64,000 nt of DNA from Chitinophagaceae bacterium (GCA_017853575.1 JAFMJI010000003.1:1-64000); one strand, 5' to 3'; shown: positions 28,294 through 38,076, counted from the first letter of the stretch. Translations and numbers: made by a program. Notes: a model not told the origin generated them from the sequence alone.

Positions 28294-28315
28294 ATAGCTT
28301 GATTCCTGTGATTGA

Positions 28316-28774
28316 TTATTTCGATGAAATGATGTCGTTGATAATGTGGATATGATGCCGGGTATGAATATCCAACATGATAAAAGTATTTTTCTTATTG
28401 AGGTTTCCAAAAACTGGATGCAGGAAAAACTGATTCTCCTTTGCATTTTTTAATGCTTCGATTGAAAGCCTTGTTTTTGTGAACATTGCATCAAAATCTG
28501 TCGTTTCTGTTTGGGTAGGTTTTACAATTTCTGGAGCTTTTGCTTTTCCCCTAGGGAAACTGTTTAAGGTAAATGCCAACAGTCTTGGCAAATTGAATTT
28601 CCACTTGTATTTATTGGGGTCTGATTTGCATACTGTTTCAATGATTTTTATGATCACAAGCAGTGAGTGTTCAATATGCCAGCCAACATTCACACTCGAA
28701 ATAGCCTGATTGGCTTTTTCAGCATCAGAGATATATGTATACAATGCTGATAATGGGTATTCTAGATTTCTCAT
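28316..28774 (-). CDS. DUF1569 (DinB-like) protein
   Basis: Product is 152 residues. The His-containing helices VNVGWHIEHSLLVI and FIMLDIHTRHHIHIINDI, with LPRLLAFTLNSFPRGKAKAPEIV in between, are typical of DUF1569, a DinB-superfamily four-helix bundle that binds a metal through three His residues. The enzymatic activity is not known; DinB-like proteins include thiol-dependent transferases. Cytosolic, no signal peptide. It is convergent with the aldo/keto reductase gene with a 22-bp gap. Confidence 0.8.
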   Translation of the reverse strand: MRNLEYPLSALYTYISDAEKANQAISSVNVGWHIEHSLLVIIKIIETVCKSDPNKYKWKFNLPRLLAFTLNSFPRGKAKAPEIVKPTQTETTDFDAMFTKTRLSIEALKNAKENQFFLHPVFGNLNKKNTFIMLDIHTRHHIHIINDIISSK

Positions 28775-29063
28775 GATTTATTAAGTATATGCCCCGTCAA
28801 GATAAAGTAAAATTTAGAATGAGCCTCATTGTTATGATTGAAAGCTATATTTCATTCTTTAATTTATTTCATCTAAGAGAAAGAAACATACTTCGGTTTA
28901 TGAACATTCATTTTCAAAAACAAATCCTGATATACCTGTTTTAAACGTATCAAATGAAATATCCAATCCGGTAACACATAATTATAATCAACTGGTATTA
29001 TAATGGCCTGCTTTATTCAATGGTAAATCGTGGACATTCTGAAGACATATTGATGGCAAAAAA
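28775..29063. other. Intergenic stretch with a possible unidentified gene remnant
   Basis: About 290 bp between two minus-strand genes. On the minus strand, positions 29016 to 28873 are open for 47 codons with protein-like content (IIIPVDYNYVLPDWIFHLI, then VYQDLFLKMNVHKPKYVSF) but without a start codon. An overlapping frame also reads well. It may be the end of a lost gene; I cannot name the family. Confidence 0.3.
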
Positions 29064-30239
29064 CTAAAACGGGTCACTCCATTTTGTATCTGTGTACACT
29101 GCCGATCCAGTGAGGGTTTTAATGAAGGATACTACTGCCTGTACTTCTGTCGCAGTTAAGTTCAATTGTTGACCAAAGCCATTTGGTTTTAAACGTGCAT
29201 CTAATCTAGTATTTCCATTTACAAGATTTATTCTTCCATAATGTCCAATCACATTCTGCAGTGTTGCAAAATTTCCAGTATGCATCATGGGTGTATTTGG
29301 TGTTCCGTTTGCATTTAATAAATTTCTGAGTGAGGGTGCGCGTGTAATATTTATATCTATGCCAGGAGCATTAAGGATACCAATTACTCCATTGTTTCCA
29401 GTATTAGGGTCTATATCAAATTCCGGTGCAGCATGACAGCCCTGACAGCCCAGTCCACCGCCAATTCTAGAGCCGCCTGCATCAAAGACCGGAGGTATTA
29501 GAAATAAATCTTTCCCCTGGTTTTCCTGTGTTGTGAAATTGGGGAAAGGCTGATTATCGTTTTGAACCAATGCTCTTCCAGCATCATACTTTGAATCAAA
29601 TGATTGGATGCTTCTTACGAATTGTGCCAGGCATTCCTGCATTCTTACCTCAGTAATCGAAGCATCGCCATATGCAAATTTGAACAATTCATTGTAGTAA
29701 TCTAATCCTTGAAGTTTTGTCAGCAATGTCGAAAAATTTGGTCTACCATTTTGTCCACTGAATCCCATTTCAACATGGTTTTGTATGGGCTGTGTTGTCT
29801 GATTTTCCAGTGACGTAGCTCTTTCATCCCAGAAAAATTTGGTTTCATTTCCAAATCGGGCATTTATCAATCTCATTGAATGACGTGTGGTCGTTCCATT
29901 GCCTACTCCATTGCTGGCTATTGCTGTATCTCCAAAAGCAAAACTTTGTTTGTGGCAACTTGCACAGGAAATTGAATTATCAATGCTTAATTGTTTATCA
30001 TAAAACAAAACACGTCCCAGTGTTGCTTTGGCATTAGAAATGGGGTTGTTACTCGCATTATCTCTTGTAATATAGGAAGGTCTTGATTGATTTGCATAAT
30101 TAGCAAGCGTATTTAAATTTATTTTTGTACCAAATTTTGCATTCAATGCGGGATATGATTCGGTATTCTGTTTTGTGCAGCTTACCAAAATAATAATTAC
30201 GATGGTAATTGCTGAAGTAAAAAGGATTGTTTTGTTCAT
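29064..30239 (-). CDS. MauG/cytochrome c peroxidase family di-haem protein (lipoprotein)
   Basis: Product is 391 residues from ATG at 30239; it carries a lipobox (IIILVSCTK). Two haem c motifs are present, CASCH near residue 95 and CQGCH near residue 265, as in bacterial di-haem peroxidases. RVLFYDKQLSIDNSISCASCH and FAFGDTAIASNGVG are typical of the family, as is HTGNFATLQNVIGHY near the end. It would reduce hydrogen peroxide or modify a partner protein in the periplasm using electrons from small cytochromes. The single-domain layout and length fit MauG/CcpA-type proteins. Confidence 0.92.
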   Translation of the reverse strand: MNKTILFTSAITIVIIILVSCTKQNTESYPALNAKFGTKINLNTLANYANQSRPSYITRDNASNNPISNAKATLGRVLFYDKQLSIDNSISCASCHKQSFAFGDTAIASNGVGNGTTTRHSMRLINARFGNETKFFWDERATSLENQTTQPIQNHVEMGFSGQNGRPNFSTLLTKLQGLDYYNELFKFAYGDASITEVRMQECLAQFVRSIQSFDSKYDAGRALVQNDNQPFPNFTTQENQGKDLFLIPPVFDAGGSRIGGGLGCQGCHAAPEFDIDPNTGNNGVIGILNAPGIDINITRAPSLRNLLNANGTPNTPMMHTGNFATLQNVIGHYGRINLVNGNTRLDARLKPNGFGQQLNLTATEVQAVVSFIKTLTGSAVYTDTKWSDPF

Positions 30240-30349
30240 ATGGGGCCTTTCTAAACTGTAGACATGATAATTTATACTTCGTTTAAGAGACAAGATCACC
30301 CAATTTGTTAAAGTATTCCAAAGTATTACTTTTCCAACTTTCTTTTTGA

Positions 30350-30460
30350 TCTGTTATCGACTTCAATACTGAAAGTACTGTTGATGGAAACCATCCCAAT
30401 AATATTGGTATGATGCAGTATTCGGACGTATATGTGCAATTGATAAAAAAAATAAAATAA
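30350..30460 (+). pseudogene. C-terminal remnant of an SGNH/GDSL hydrolase
   Basis: A plus-strand stretch of 36 codons without a start reads VIDFNTESTVDGNHPNN then IGMMQYSDVYVQLIKKIK and a stop. DG.HPN..GM..Y.D.Y is the conserved final block of SGNH hydrolases, holding the catalytic Asp and His. A stop codon closes the frame just upstream, and the rest of the roughly 200-residue family domain is absent. It lies in the 226-bp space between two minus-strand genes, on the opposite strand to both. Confidence 0.6.
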
Positions 30461-30465
30461 TTGTA

Positions 30466-31398
30466 TTATAATTTAAAGCTCATATTGATTTCTGCAACAT
30501 GATATCCTTTCTTGATAATATTTTTATAAGCATTAGAGCTTTTATTCAACAATGGGTTGGTGTGATTCAAGTGAATAAAGTAAATCTTATTCTTATCTTG
30601 TAGAGATATATCTTCAAATAATTTCAAGCTTTCAATCACCAATGGATGGGGGATTTCTTCGACATTTCTATATGCAACTTCGCTGTTGCTAAAAAATGTA
30701 CCATCTAGTAAAGCATAGTCAACTTGCCTTATAAGTGAAACAATATCAGTCTTCCACTTTTCCCATTTGTCTATATCAGGTATGAAAAGAACTTTTTTCT
30801 GAGGGCCCTCAACAATGTAGCCCACTGTTTCTGAATATTCATCTCTATGTGGAACGAGCAGTGGTTTTATCTTTATTGAAGATGTAATATTTTTCCATAC
30901 GTTTTCTTCAATTTGTTCTACCTCAATGTTGTGTAATGAAACGAGTTGACTCCATGGACCGTTCTTTTCTAAATATACTTTCATTTTAGGCATAGCAAAA
31001 ACCTTGACAGACTTACTATTCATGGCTTCGCGACCAAATTGCATGAGTCCTGTGTAATGTCCGATATGCGCATGTGTTAAAAATATACCGTCTGGTACAT
31101 ATGCTAGTTTCTCTTTTTGTGTCTTATTAAATGCTTTTAATTGAGAAGTAATATCAGGTGTTGCTTCAACAAGAAATTTCTTTTCATTCATTGGATCAAT
31201 AATTCCCAATGAAACCACTTTTTTATTTGAGTCGATCTTTTTGCAACATTCTTTTTGGCATCCAATATGTGGTGAGCCTCCATCCTGGAGTGTACCGAGA
31301 ATTAGTAAATAAGGTGAATTGTTGGAGTTTGTAGACGTATTTTGTCCATATAATATTGTAGTAATTAATAATGTTATGATGAAAAAATTTATTTTCAT
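30466..31398 (-). CDS. Secreted metallo-beta-lactamase-fold hydrolase, PqqB-like
   Basis: Product is 310 residues with a signal peptide (IITLLITTILYGQ). The start of the domain, LILGTLQDGGSPHIGCQKECC, and the metal motif THAHIGHYTG mark the PqqB-like branch of the MBL fold; VPHRDEYSETVGYIVEG and DYALLDGTFF carry further metal ligands. Classic PqqB is a cytosolic hydroxylase in PQQ synthesis, but exported homologues without other pqq genes are common in Bacteroidota, and no pqq genes are seen here. The substrate is unknown. It lies 53 bp downstream of the DUF1080 gene, on the same strand. Confidence 0.85.
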   Translation of the reverse strand: MKINFFIITLLITTILYGQNTSTNSNNSPYLLILGTLQDGGSPHIGCQKECCKKIDSNKKVVSLGIIDPMNEKKFLVEATPDITSQLKAFNKTQKEKLAYVPDGIFLTHAHIGHYTGLMQFGREAMNSKSVKVFAMPKMKVYLEKNGPWSQLVSLHNIEVEQIEENVWKNITSSIKIKPLLVPHRDEYSETVGYIVEGPQKKVLFIPDIDKWEKWKTDIVSLIRQVDYALLDGTFFSNSEVAYRNVEEIPHPLVIESLKLFEDISLQDKNKIYFIHLNHTNPLLNKSSNAYKNIIKKGYHVAEINMSFKL

Positions 31399-31450
31399 TC
31401 TACTACGTGGAATATATTGGAACAGCGTTGTTTTCTTTACGAGAATAGAA

Positions 31451-32125
31451 CTACTTCAAAGGCTTAACCATAATATCTTTATAATAGACAATGCTTTTAG
31501 GGTCATGGCCTTGTAATGCAAATGTCCCACTGGAAATAATACGACCAAGGTGATTTTTTGCAGGAACAAAATCTTCCGGTTGTGTCCAATCTGTCACCAC
31601 CTGATCATTGACTTTAACGATCACATGTTTCCCTTCAACACGAATATATTCTGTATACCAAACATCATCCTTTACAAAAACATCTCTTGTGTCTTTAATA
31701 TCATATAATCCACCCGTTCTTTTCCAATCGGTATGTGAATTATTTACTTGAACTTCAAATCCTTTATCAGGAAATCCTTTGTCCTGGTATACCGTATGAA
31801 AATAAATACCAGAGTTTGATCCAGGCTTTGTCATCACTTGTGCTTTGAATTCAAAATTTTTGAAATCATGGTTCATCAAGGGTCCATCATAATAAAGGTG
31901 TGATCGAACGCCCGCAACTTTAATGCTTCCGTCTTCAATTGAAAAAGTACCTGGGCTCTCACTGAATTTCCAGCCATTGAAAGATTTTCCATCAAACAAT
32001 GGGATCCATCCATTTTTGTGTTTTATTGAATTTGAAGTCGAACATGCTGCTAAAATGCTTGATAATGCAATTGTAACGACAAATTTTACAATTGATGTAG
32101 CTGAAGAATGTTTTATATTATTCAT
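31451..32125 (-). CDS. DUF1080 (3-keto-disaccharide hydrolase-like) lipoprotein
   Basis: Product is 224 residues with a lipobox (SSILAACST). The DUF1080 domain is complete: WIPLFDGKSFNGWKF at the start, FEFKAQVMTKPGSNSGIYFHT in the middle and WNHLG-type end (AKNHLGRIISSGTFALQGHDP). The concanavalin-like fold is found in periplasmic 3-keto-glycoside hydrolases that act with Gfo/Idh/MocA dehydrogenases and sugar epimerases, both of which are encoded elsewhere in the window. Probably cotranscribed with the PqqB-like gene. Confidence 0.9.
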   Translation of the reverse strand: MNNIKHSSATSIVKFVVTIALSSILAACSTSNSIKHKNGWIPLFDGKSFNGWKFSESPGTFSIEDGSIKVAGVRSHLYYDGPLMNHDFKNFEFKAQVMTKPGSNSGIYFHTVYQDKGFPDKGFEVQVNNSHTDWKRTGGLYDIKDTRDVFVKDDVWYTEYIRVEGKHVIVKVNDQVVTDWTQPEDFVPAKNHLGRIISSGTFALQGHDPKSIVYYKDIMVKPLK

Positions 32126-32220
32126 ATTCTGAATTTAATTAAAATTCAAATCATATAAAAATAATTATCTGTCGATTCTGATTTATATAAGGTACATCTA
32201 ATTATTTCTCTTGATGTAAT

Positions 32221-34428
32221 TTAAAACTGCTTCAAGTAACTGAATTTCACAATCGACTGATCCTGCATTTGTGTTTTTAAATTAACCGTTTGAAATTCTC
32301 TGTGATTGATTACAAAATATATGTAAGACAGTGGTTTATATTCCCATGAAAACCTGACATTGTAATTTTTTGAATTGTTTTCCGTGTTTTGCTGATAAAA
32401 CCCGATCAGCTGTAACCGTGGATTCAAGGCGAATCTTCCTTCAAATGCCAACAGATCAACCTTTGTATTGGTTGCATTTACGCCAACATTGCTAAACCTG
32501 TTTCTATTGAATTTGGTTTGAAATGAAATCTGAGGGACTGGTGCAAATTGCAAAGTCCATTCACCAGATCTTAAATTTCCATTGAAATACTCTCCAAAAG
32601 AGTAGAGTGTCATCAAGTTCAGTTTCTTGGATGGATCTGTGCTGGCATAAATCATTTTTCTATTATAATTATATGCTCCCTGTTGAATCGTCACACCAAG
32701 GGGTTGAAATGTTTCTGTTAAATATTGATAAGTAGGAAAAACAATAAGTCCAAAGAAAGCACCTGATTGTAAATTGAGCCACACAGGACAATAGCCAATA
32801 GTTTTTTCGATCAACTTGCCCGTCGATACTGAATGATAGAATTCAGGAAAGATGCTGGGTTCCCAAGCGCGTAACCATTTTTTGAATGGAAGATTTTTTC
32901 CTCTGTACCACCAAAAAATTCCCGGGGTAGTTCCAACAACATCATTTCTTGAAACAAACCCGAGTTGGGGATCATAATTCTTAGAAACTATAGATTGTGT
33001 CCACCAGATTTTGAACTGGTTGTTTACAAAAAAGTATTGTGCATATGCAGAGAGTCCCTGTTTGTTCTTCTCACTTGTATTGGATACTGAAACCATTGTG
33101 CTCAAAGAATGTGAAGCGCCTAATCTGAAAAATCCGTCAATCGTTCCAACAGTATTTGAACCAGTTGTCTGATCTTTTACAGATAACATTCCACCAATTC
33201 TATTTTGCTTTCCAAAATTTTCAGAAAATCTTCCAACAAAAAAATTTGTTGCAGACATATCTGATGTGCCACGCTGACGCATGAGTAACGCTCCGAAATT
33301 TCTTTTATCTGATCTGTACACATAGCGACCACCAGCTTCAATGGGGATTGGATTCCCATTGTCATCCAAACCAATTCTTCTGCTGAAAAATGGTTGAATA
33401 TGCATGTTTCCGCCAGATTCATCATAGCTTCTTTTGATACCAATTCCAAAAAGCGATGCATTTTCAAGAAAAAATTGTCTTCGTTCTGGAAAAAAAACTG
33501 AAAACCTTGTTACATTATTTACCTGCCTATCTGCATCTGCCTGTGCAAAATCAGTATTGAACGTTATATCTAAAATGGAGTTTGGATTAATCCCCCATTT
33601 TACTTCACCTCCAGTTTTAAAGGAACTTGATCGATTTGTTTTTATTCCGTCAATTGATTCTTTTTCGAACGAGGTAAGTAAATACGGTTGAACCCTGATA
33701 TTGGTTTGCGGTGGTGGCGGTTGGAGTCCCTTTAATACACCCGCATAGTTCATTCGAAGTGAGGTGAATGAGCGGGGGAATGGTGAGAATGCGCTGATTT
33801 CATTGGTAAGACGTCGGTTTCTGTATACATTGAAACCCCATTCTTGCGTTTCATTTTCATTGATATGATATCTTAATGTTTTCCATGGAATTGCAACTTC
33901 TGCATACCAGCCAGAATCCGTTCTCGAAGTTCTGGTTTTCCATAGACCATCCCAATCTACATCATAATATGCATCATCAAAAGCAAGCAAATCCCTTTGA
34001 ACACCGTATGGATTTACGGCAAATGCCATGGCATTTCGTTTGTCATTAAATCCATCAAAAGACAATGTAACCATGTCGTGTGCCATGAAATTAAAATCTC
34101 TTTTGAAGTCAATTGCGCGAATTGCTTTTTTACCCATGGTATCTCTTGCATAGACACCCACGTATAAAAAATTTTTATTGAATAAAACCTTTACCTCTGT
34201 TTCATGATTGGGAGTATTTCCCTGAAAGGGTTCTATCATGGTGAACCTGGGGGACGAAGGGGATAATTTCCATTCATTTTCATTGAGGATGCCATCAATT
34301 TTGATTGAAGTCGAAATTTTTTGTGACTGGATTGATTTTCTGATTGAATCAGGTTCAAATACAGTTGCGTCCTGACTAAGCGCAAACAGCGGAAATAAAA
34401 AAATGAATAGTAATAAAGTATTTCTCAT
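32221..34428 (-). CDS. DUF5916 outer-membrane protein with N-terminal CBM9-like domain
   Basis: Product is 735 residues from ATG at 34428, with a signal peptide (LLLFIFLFPLFALSQ). Residues about 45-230 form a carbohydrate-binding family 9-like domain (IKIDGILNENEWKLSP, LFNKNFLYVGVYARD, WYAEVAIPWKTLRYH). The rest is DUF5916, predicted to be an outer-membrane beta-barrel: alternating strands with aromatic ends (YRNRRLTNEIS, FFPERRQFFLENASLF) and a C-terminal Phe. Such proteins are often seen near peptidase or sugar genes; their transport substrate is unknown. Length is typical (700-850). Confidence 0.88.
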   Translation of the reverse strand: MRNTLLLFIFLFPLFALSQDATVFEPDSIRKSIQSQKISTSIKIDGILNENEWKLSPSSPRFTMIEPFQGNTPNHETEVKVLFNKNFLYVGVYARDTMGKKAIRAIDFKRDFNFMAHDMVTLSFDGFNDKRNAMAFAVNPYGVQRDLLAFDDAYYDVDWDGLWKTRTSRTDSGWYAEVAIPWKTLRYHINENETQEWGFNVYRNRRLTNEISAFSPFPRSFTSLRMNYAGVLKGLQPPPPQTNIRVQPYLLTSFEKESIDGIKTNRSSSFKTGGEVKWGINPNSILDITFNTDFAQADADRQVNNVTRFSVFFPERRQFFLENASLFGIGIKRSYDESGGNMHIQPFFSRRIGLDDNGNPIPIEAGGRYVYRSDKRNFGALLMRQRGTSDMSATNFFVGRFSENFGKQNRIGGMLSVKDQTTGSNTVGTIDGFFRLGASHSLSTMVSVSNTSEKNKQGLSAYAQYFFVNNQFKIWWTQSIVSKNYDPQLGFVSRNDVVGTTPGIFWWYRGKNLPFKKWLRAWEPSIFPEFYHSVSTGKLIEKTIGYCPVWLNLQSGAFFGLIVFPTYQYLTETFQPLGVTIQQGAYNYNRKMIYASTDPSKKLNLMTLYSFGEYFNGNLRSGEWTLQFAPVPQISFQTKFNRNRFSNVGVNATNTKVDLLAFEGRFALNPRLQLIGFYQQNTENNSKNYNVRFSWEYKPLSYIYFVINHREFQTVNLKTQMQDQSIVKFSYLKQF

Positions 34429-34518
34429 ATGATACCGGAGCTGAAATCGCACATAAATTACAACATTTGAACGAGTGTCAAGTAATTTAATGATCTGTTA
34501 TTGAAGTGTGATAATGAA

Positions 34519-35286
34519 CTATTTGCTCTCCTCTCTTAGCATAGCTAGGAGCTCTTTATTCATGTCAATTGCTTTGAATATAAATAAATTGAGGTCCTGG
34601 TTCCTTGTCCCTTGCAATCGTGCAATTTGATTGACATATGTTTCAAAATCAAATTTATCTCTGTTTAAAATTTTTTGATTTGCAGTAAATAAAGGCATTT
34701 TTGGTTTTGTGTTTTTATTTATTATATCCAACACACCTGCGAAATCTTTGTTAGCGGTTATAGATGGTGATACAAAATGATTTTGTCTATATTCTTCAAA
34801 ATAATTATCCATCATTGTTAAAATTCTATTTTCCCTGTTTTTCATGTTCTTGATTTGGAAATAATATTCCTTCAATTTTTTGACCAACTCTTTGTTGTCG
34901 AGGTATCTCAGTGTTCCTGAATTGATTGCCTGTTCCCAAGTAGCATCGTTGGGTTCCCAATTTGTTCTGAGGGATAAAATCGCATGAAAAAAGTAAAGTT
35001 CATTTATTCTGCTTTCCCAATTTTTGTTTTTATACAGTTCATAAATGGAATCTGCAGCTTCTTTTTGATTTTGGATCAGAAATGTTATGCCATATAAACC
35101 TATAGAATCATTTCTCAAATCTGTCTCTAATTCTGCAAGGTATACTTCACCTCTTTTTGTTTCTATTTGGTGTTCACGAACATTTTCGGCAAGAAATCCC
35201 AATGATACTGCTGCAAAGAGCATAAAAAACTCTGTGATGTGTTCTTTCCAGTTTTTAGGTTTATGTGAATGATGGTGGACTTCCAT
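34519..35286 (-). CDS. Membrane-anchored His-rich-start protein (MEVHH family), copy 2
   Basis: Product is 255 residues. Starts MEVHHHSHKPKNWKEHI, then one membrane segment (TEFFMLFAAVSLGFLAE) and NVREHQIETKRGEVYLAEL. The core motif appears as NDATWEQAINSGTLRYLDN plus KELVKKLKEYY. The long helical C-terminal part is extracytoplasmic or cytoplasmic depending on orientation; an N-in topology with an exported helical domain is favoured. It lies between the DUF5916 gene and the GH2 gene without close spacing to either. Confidence 0.75.
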   Translation of the reverse strand: MEVHHHSHKPKNWKEHITEFFMLFAAVSLGFLAENVREHQIETKRGEVYLAELETDLRNDSIGLYGITFLIQNQKEAADSIYELYKNKNWESRINELYFFHAILSLRTNWEPNDATWEQAINSGTLRYLDNKELVKKLKEYYFQIKNMKNRENRILTMMDNYFEEYRQNHFVSPSITANKDFAGVLDIINKNTKPKMPLFTANQKILNRDKFDFETYVNQIARLQGTRNQDLNLFIFKAIDMNKELLAMLREESK

Positions 35287-35451
35287 ATTAATATTATATA
35301 CCTGAATGTATTAAATAACTTCCATTTTTAGGGTGTGTTCTTCGAATAAATAAATGGAATCGATTTCTTCAAATTGAAGAGAATAATTCATGTTCTAAAA
35401 TGCTTTAGTTGAATAAATTATAATAAATTGATGTATCAAATTTGAGTTGAT

Positions 35452-37263
35452 ATGAAAAAGCTTTTGTTTGCCGCTATTACTGCCCTTTCATGTACATTTT
35501 TAGCTGCGCAACCTTGGAAACCTGCAGGAGAAAAAATAAAAACCCAATGGGCAGATAAAGTTGATCCCAACAATCCACTTCCGGAATATCCTCGTCCACA
35601 AATGGTCCGAGCAGATTGGATGAATCTGAACGGTTTGTGGGATTATGCGATTCTTCCGAAAGGGAATAATATACCTTCCACTCATCAAGGAAAAATTCTG
35701 GTGCCTTTTCCTATAGAATCGAGTTTGTCTGGTGTTCAAAAGACAGTTGGAGAAAACAATGAATTGTGGTATCAACGAAATTTTACCATTCCTTCAAATT
35801 GGAAAAATAAAAAAGTCATTCTCAATTTTGGTGCTGTAGATTGGAAGGCAGACATATGGGTAAATGATATTAAGGTGGGTTCGCATCAGGGTGGATATAC
35901 CCCCTTCAGCATTGATATCAGCGCAGCTCTTTTAAAAGATAAATCACAAAAGCTAACTGTACGTGTTTGGGATCCAACCGATGCCAGTTTTCAACCCCGT
36001 GGTAAACAAGTAAGAAATCCACAAGGGATATGGTATACTGCTGTTACTGGGATCTGGCAAACTGTTTGGCTTGAGCCTGTTGAACAATCTTTTATTCAAC
36101 AGATAAAAACTGTTCCCAATATTGATGGTGGAAATATTACTGTTGCAGCACAAACAGTTGGTGCATCATATGGTGATATCATTCAAGTGAATATGTTAGA
36201 CAATGGGAATGTGGTTGGAACATCTAAATCATTGGTTGGACAGGAAACAGTTGTATCGATCCCCAATGCGAAACTATGGAGTCCGGAGTCACCTTTTTTA
36301 TATGATGTTGAAGTTGAACTCATCCACAATGGAGTTGTAAGTGATAAAATTAAATCTTATACCGGCATGCGTAAGATTTCAACCAAAGTGGATGCTGATG
36401 GCATTGTGCGCATGCAATTAAACAATAAAAACTATTTTCATTTTGGCCCTCTTGATCAGGGATGGTGGCCTGATGGTTTATACACCGCCCCAACAGATGA
36501 AGCACTTGCATATGATATTCAAAAAACGAAAGACTTTGGATTTAACATGATCCGCAAACATGTAAAAGCTGAACCTGCAAGATGGTATTATCATTGTGAT
36601 AAACTTGGCATATTGGTTTGGCAGGATATGCCAAGTGGAGATGCGAATCCACGTTGGCAGATGAGAAATTATTTCAATGGATTAGAACTTCAGCGAAGCA
36701 AAGCATCAGAAAATAATTTCATTCAAGAGTGGAAAGAGATCATGGACTTTACATATAATAATCCTTCTTTAGTTGTTCGTGTTCCATTCAATGAAGCATG
36801 GGGGCAATTTAAAACACCTGAAATTGTTGAAATGACTAAAACATATGATCCATCTCGATTGGTGAATCCTGCGAGTGGTGGTAATCACTACGACGTTGGT
36901 GATATGTTGGACATGCACAATTATCCAGATCCGGTAATGGGAATTTTTGATGCTAAGAGGGTGAATGTGTTAGGTGAATATGGTGGACTCGGATTGGTGG
37001 TGAAGGATCATATTTGGGAAAACAACCGCAACTGGGGGTATGTGCAATACAAATCTTCTGAAGAGGTAACAAATGCATATGTTGAATTGACAGAGAAGTT
37101 AAAAAGATTGATTCCCTTTGGATATTCTGCTGCAGTTTATACACAAACCACTGATGTAGAAATTGAAATCAATGGATTGATGACGTACGACAGAAAACTC
37201 ATCAAGTTAGATGAAGCGAAAATCAAGAATGCCAATCAAAAGGTGATTGCGACATTGAAGTAA
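35452..37263 (+). CDS. Secreted glycoside hydrolase family 2 protein (beta-glucuronidase/galactosidase-like)
   Basis: Product is 603 residues with a signal peptide (ITALSCTFLAAQ). The N-terminal sugar-binding jelly roll includes MNLNGLWDYAILPKG, LWYQRNFTIP and HQGGYTPFSIDIS. The Ig-like domain follows, and the TIM barrel includes NYFHFGPLDQGWWPDG, NMIRKHVKAEPARWYYHCD, WQDMPSG. Acid/base Glu is in PFNEAWGQF, the nucleophile Glu probably in VLGEYGG. It is shorter than the other GH2 protein in this window and lacks a malectin domain. It would hydrolyse a beta-linked sugar or sugar acid in the periplasm. Monocistronic. Confidence 0.9.
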   Translation: MKKLLFAAITALSCTFLAAQPWKPAGEKIKTQWADKVDPNNPLPEYPRPQMVRADWMNLNGLWDYAILPKGNNIPSTHQGKILVPFPIESSLSGVQKTVGENNELWYQRNFTIPSNWKNKKVILNFGAVDWKADIWVNDIKVGSHQGGYTPFSIDISAALLKDKSQKLTVRVWDPTDASFQPRGKQVRNPQGIWYTAVTGIWQTVWLEPVEQSFIQQIKTVPNIDGGNITVAAQTVGASYGDIIQVNMLDNGNVVGTSKSLVGQETVVSIPNAKLWSPESPFLYDVEVELIHNGVVSDKIKSYTGMRKISTKVDADGIVRMQLNNKNYFHFGPLDQGWWPDGLYTAPTDEALAYDIQKTKDFGFNMIRKHVKAEPARWYYHCDKLGILVWQDMPSGDANPRWQMRNYFNGLELQRSKASENNFIQEWKEIMDFTYNNPSLVVRVPFNEAWGQFKTPEIVEMTKTYDPSRLVNPASGGNHYDVGDMLDMHNYPDPVMGIFDAKRVNVLGEYGGLGLVVKDHIWENNRNWGYVQYKSSEEVTNAYVELTEKLKRLIPFGYSAAVYTQTTDVEIEINGLMTYDRKLIKLDEAKIKNANQKVIATLK

Positions 37264-37278
37264 TTAAACTGTTTGATG

Positions 37279-37707
37279 TTAGATTCTATATAAATCTTCC
37301 TTCCAATTTTTGATTTGTTCTTTTATTTCTTTTGAACGCAATGATTCTTCTGCAGCTTTTTTTGCAAGTGATGGAAGTTCTTCATCCGAAGCAAATCTAA
37401 GCGCAATAATTTGTCGAATGTTTAAGCGGCTGTCAAGCGGTTTCCCTGTAAGTATAAAATGTCTTAGTTTTTCTTCTGCGCGAATTGCTCTGTCTTGTGC
37501 TTTAAGCGCATAGCTTCTCACCAAAGAACCTATCAAAAAAATAAGAACAAACACTACTACCAGTAATGAAGCACTGTAATAATTATCTGGTTTAGAATTG
37601 ATAAGGTTTACGATACTTCCAATAAGTCCTGCTAAACAAAGCGGGGCAGATATGAAGTGAAATGGTGCATGGTATCTGGTATGGTTTTTAAAGTTTTGAG
37701 CTGTCAT
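37279..37707 (-). CDS. DUF6526-like membrane protein
   Basis: Product is 142 residues. The start QNFKNHTRYHAPFHF is the recognisable family beginning, followed by two membrane segments (ISAPLCLAGLIGSIVNLI and YYSASLLVVVFVLIFLIGSLV) and a basic, helical C-terminal tail (SYALKAQDRAIRAEEKLRHF, LAKKAAEESLRSKEIKEQI). The tail should face the cytoplasm. No function is known. Convergent with the GH2 gene, 16 bp apart. Confidence 0.75.
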   Translation of the reverse strand: MTAQNFKNHTRYHAPFHFISAPLCLAGLIGSIVNLINSKPDNYYSASLLVVVFVLIFLIGSLVRSYALKAQDRAIRAEEKLRHFILTGKPLDSRLNIRQIIALRFASDEELPSLAKKAAEESLRSKEIKEQIKNWKEDLYRI

Positions 37708-37799
37708 ATATCATTGGTTTGTTTTACAAAATTGAGATATCTTGGTCAAGTAATGAACAAAAGGTAGTTATTATTTGTAATGATAAAAATAAAAAGATC

Positions 37800-38069
37800 A
37801 TGGAAGAAATGATTCCAAATGAAGGATTTCCAAAGGCAGCTGCCAATCAGCCATGTTGCGTAAATCTTGAAGCAGGTAAAACATATGCGTGGTGTACTTG
37901 CGGACTCAGTGAAAAACAGCCTTTTTGTGACGGACGTCATAAGAAGATTGAGGGAATGCCATTCAAGAGTTTAAGGTTTGAGTCGACTGAAAACAAAGAG
38001 GCATGGTTGTGTCAATGTAAGATGACAAAGAATCCGCCTTATTGCGACGGAAGTCATAATCAATTATAA
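37800..38069 (+). CDS. Double CDGSH iron-sulfur domain protein
   Basis: Product is 89 residues from ATG at 37800. Two CDGSH-type motifs are visible: CTCGLSEKQPFCDGRHK and CQCKMTKNPPYCDGSH, each with three Cys and one His that bind a [2Fe-2S] cluster. The tandem layout matches the small bacterial and CISD3-like class (mitoNEET family), soluble and without a membrane anchor. They act in redox or Fe-S transfer. The next gene, a SOUL haem-binding protein, starts 8 bp downstream, so the pair forms an operon. Confidence 0.92.
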   Translation: MEEMIPNEGFPKAAANQPCCVNLEAGKTYAWCTCGLSEKQPFCDGRHKKIEGMPFKSLRFESTENKEAWLCQCKMTKNPPYCDGSHNQL

Positions 38070-38076
38070 TATTAGG

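Noticed and set aside
30466-31398. A PQQ biosynthesis locus
   Set aside because: Only a PqqB-like protein is present, with a signal peptide and no pqqA, C, D or E nearby.
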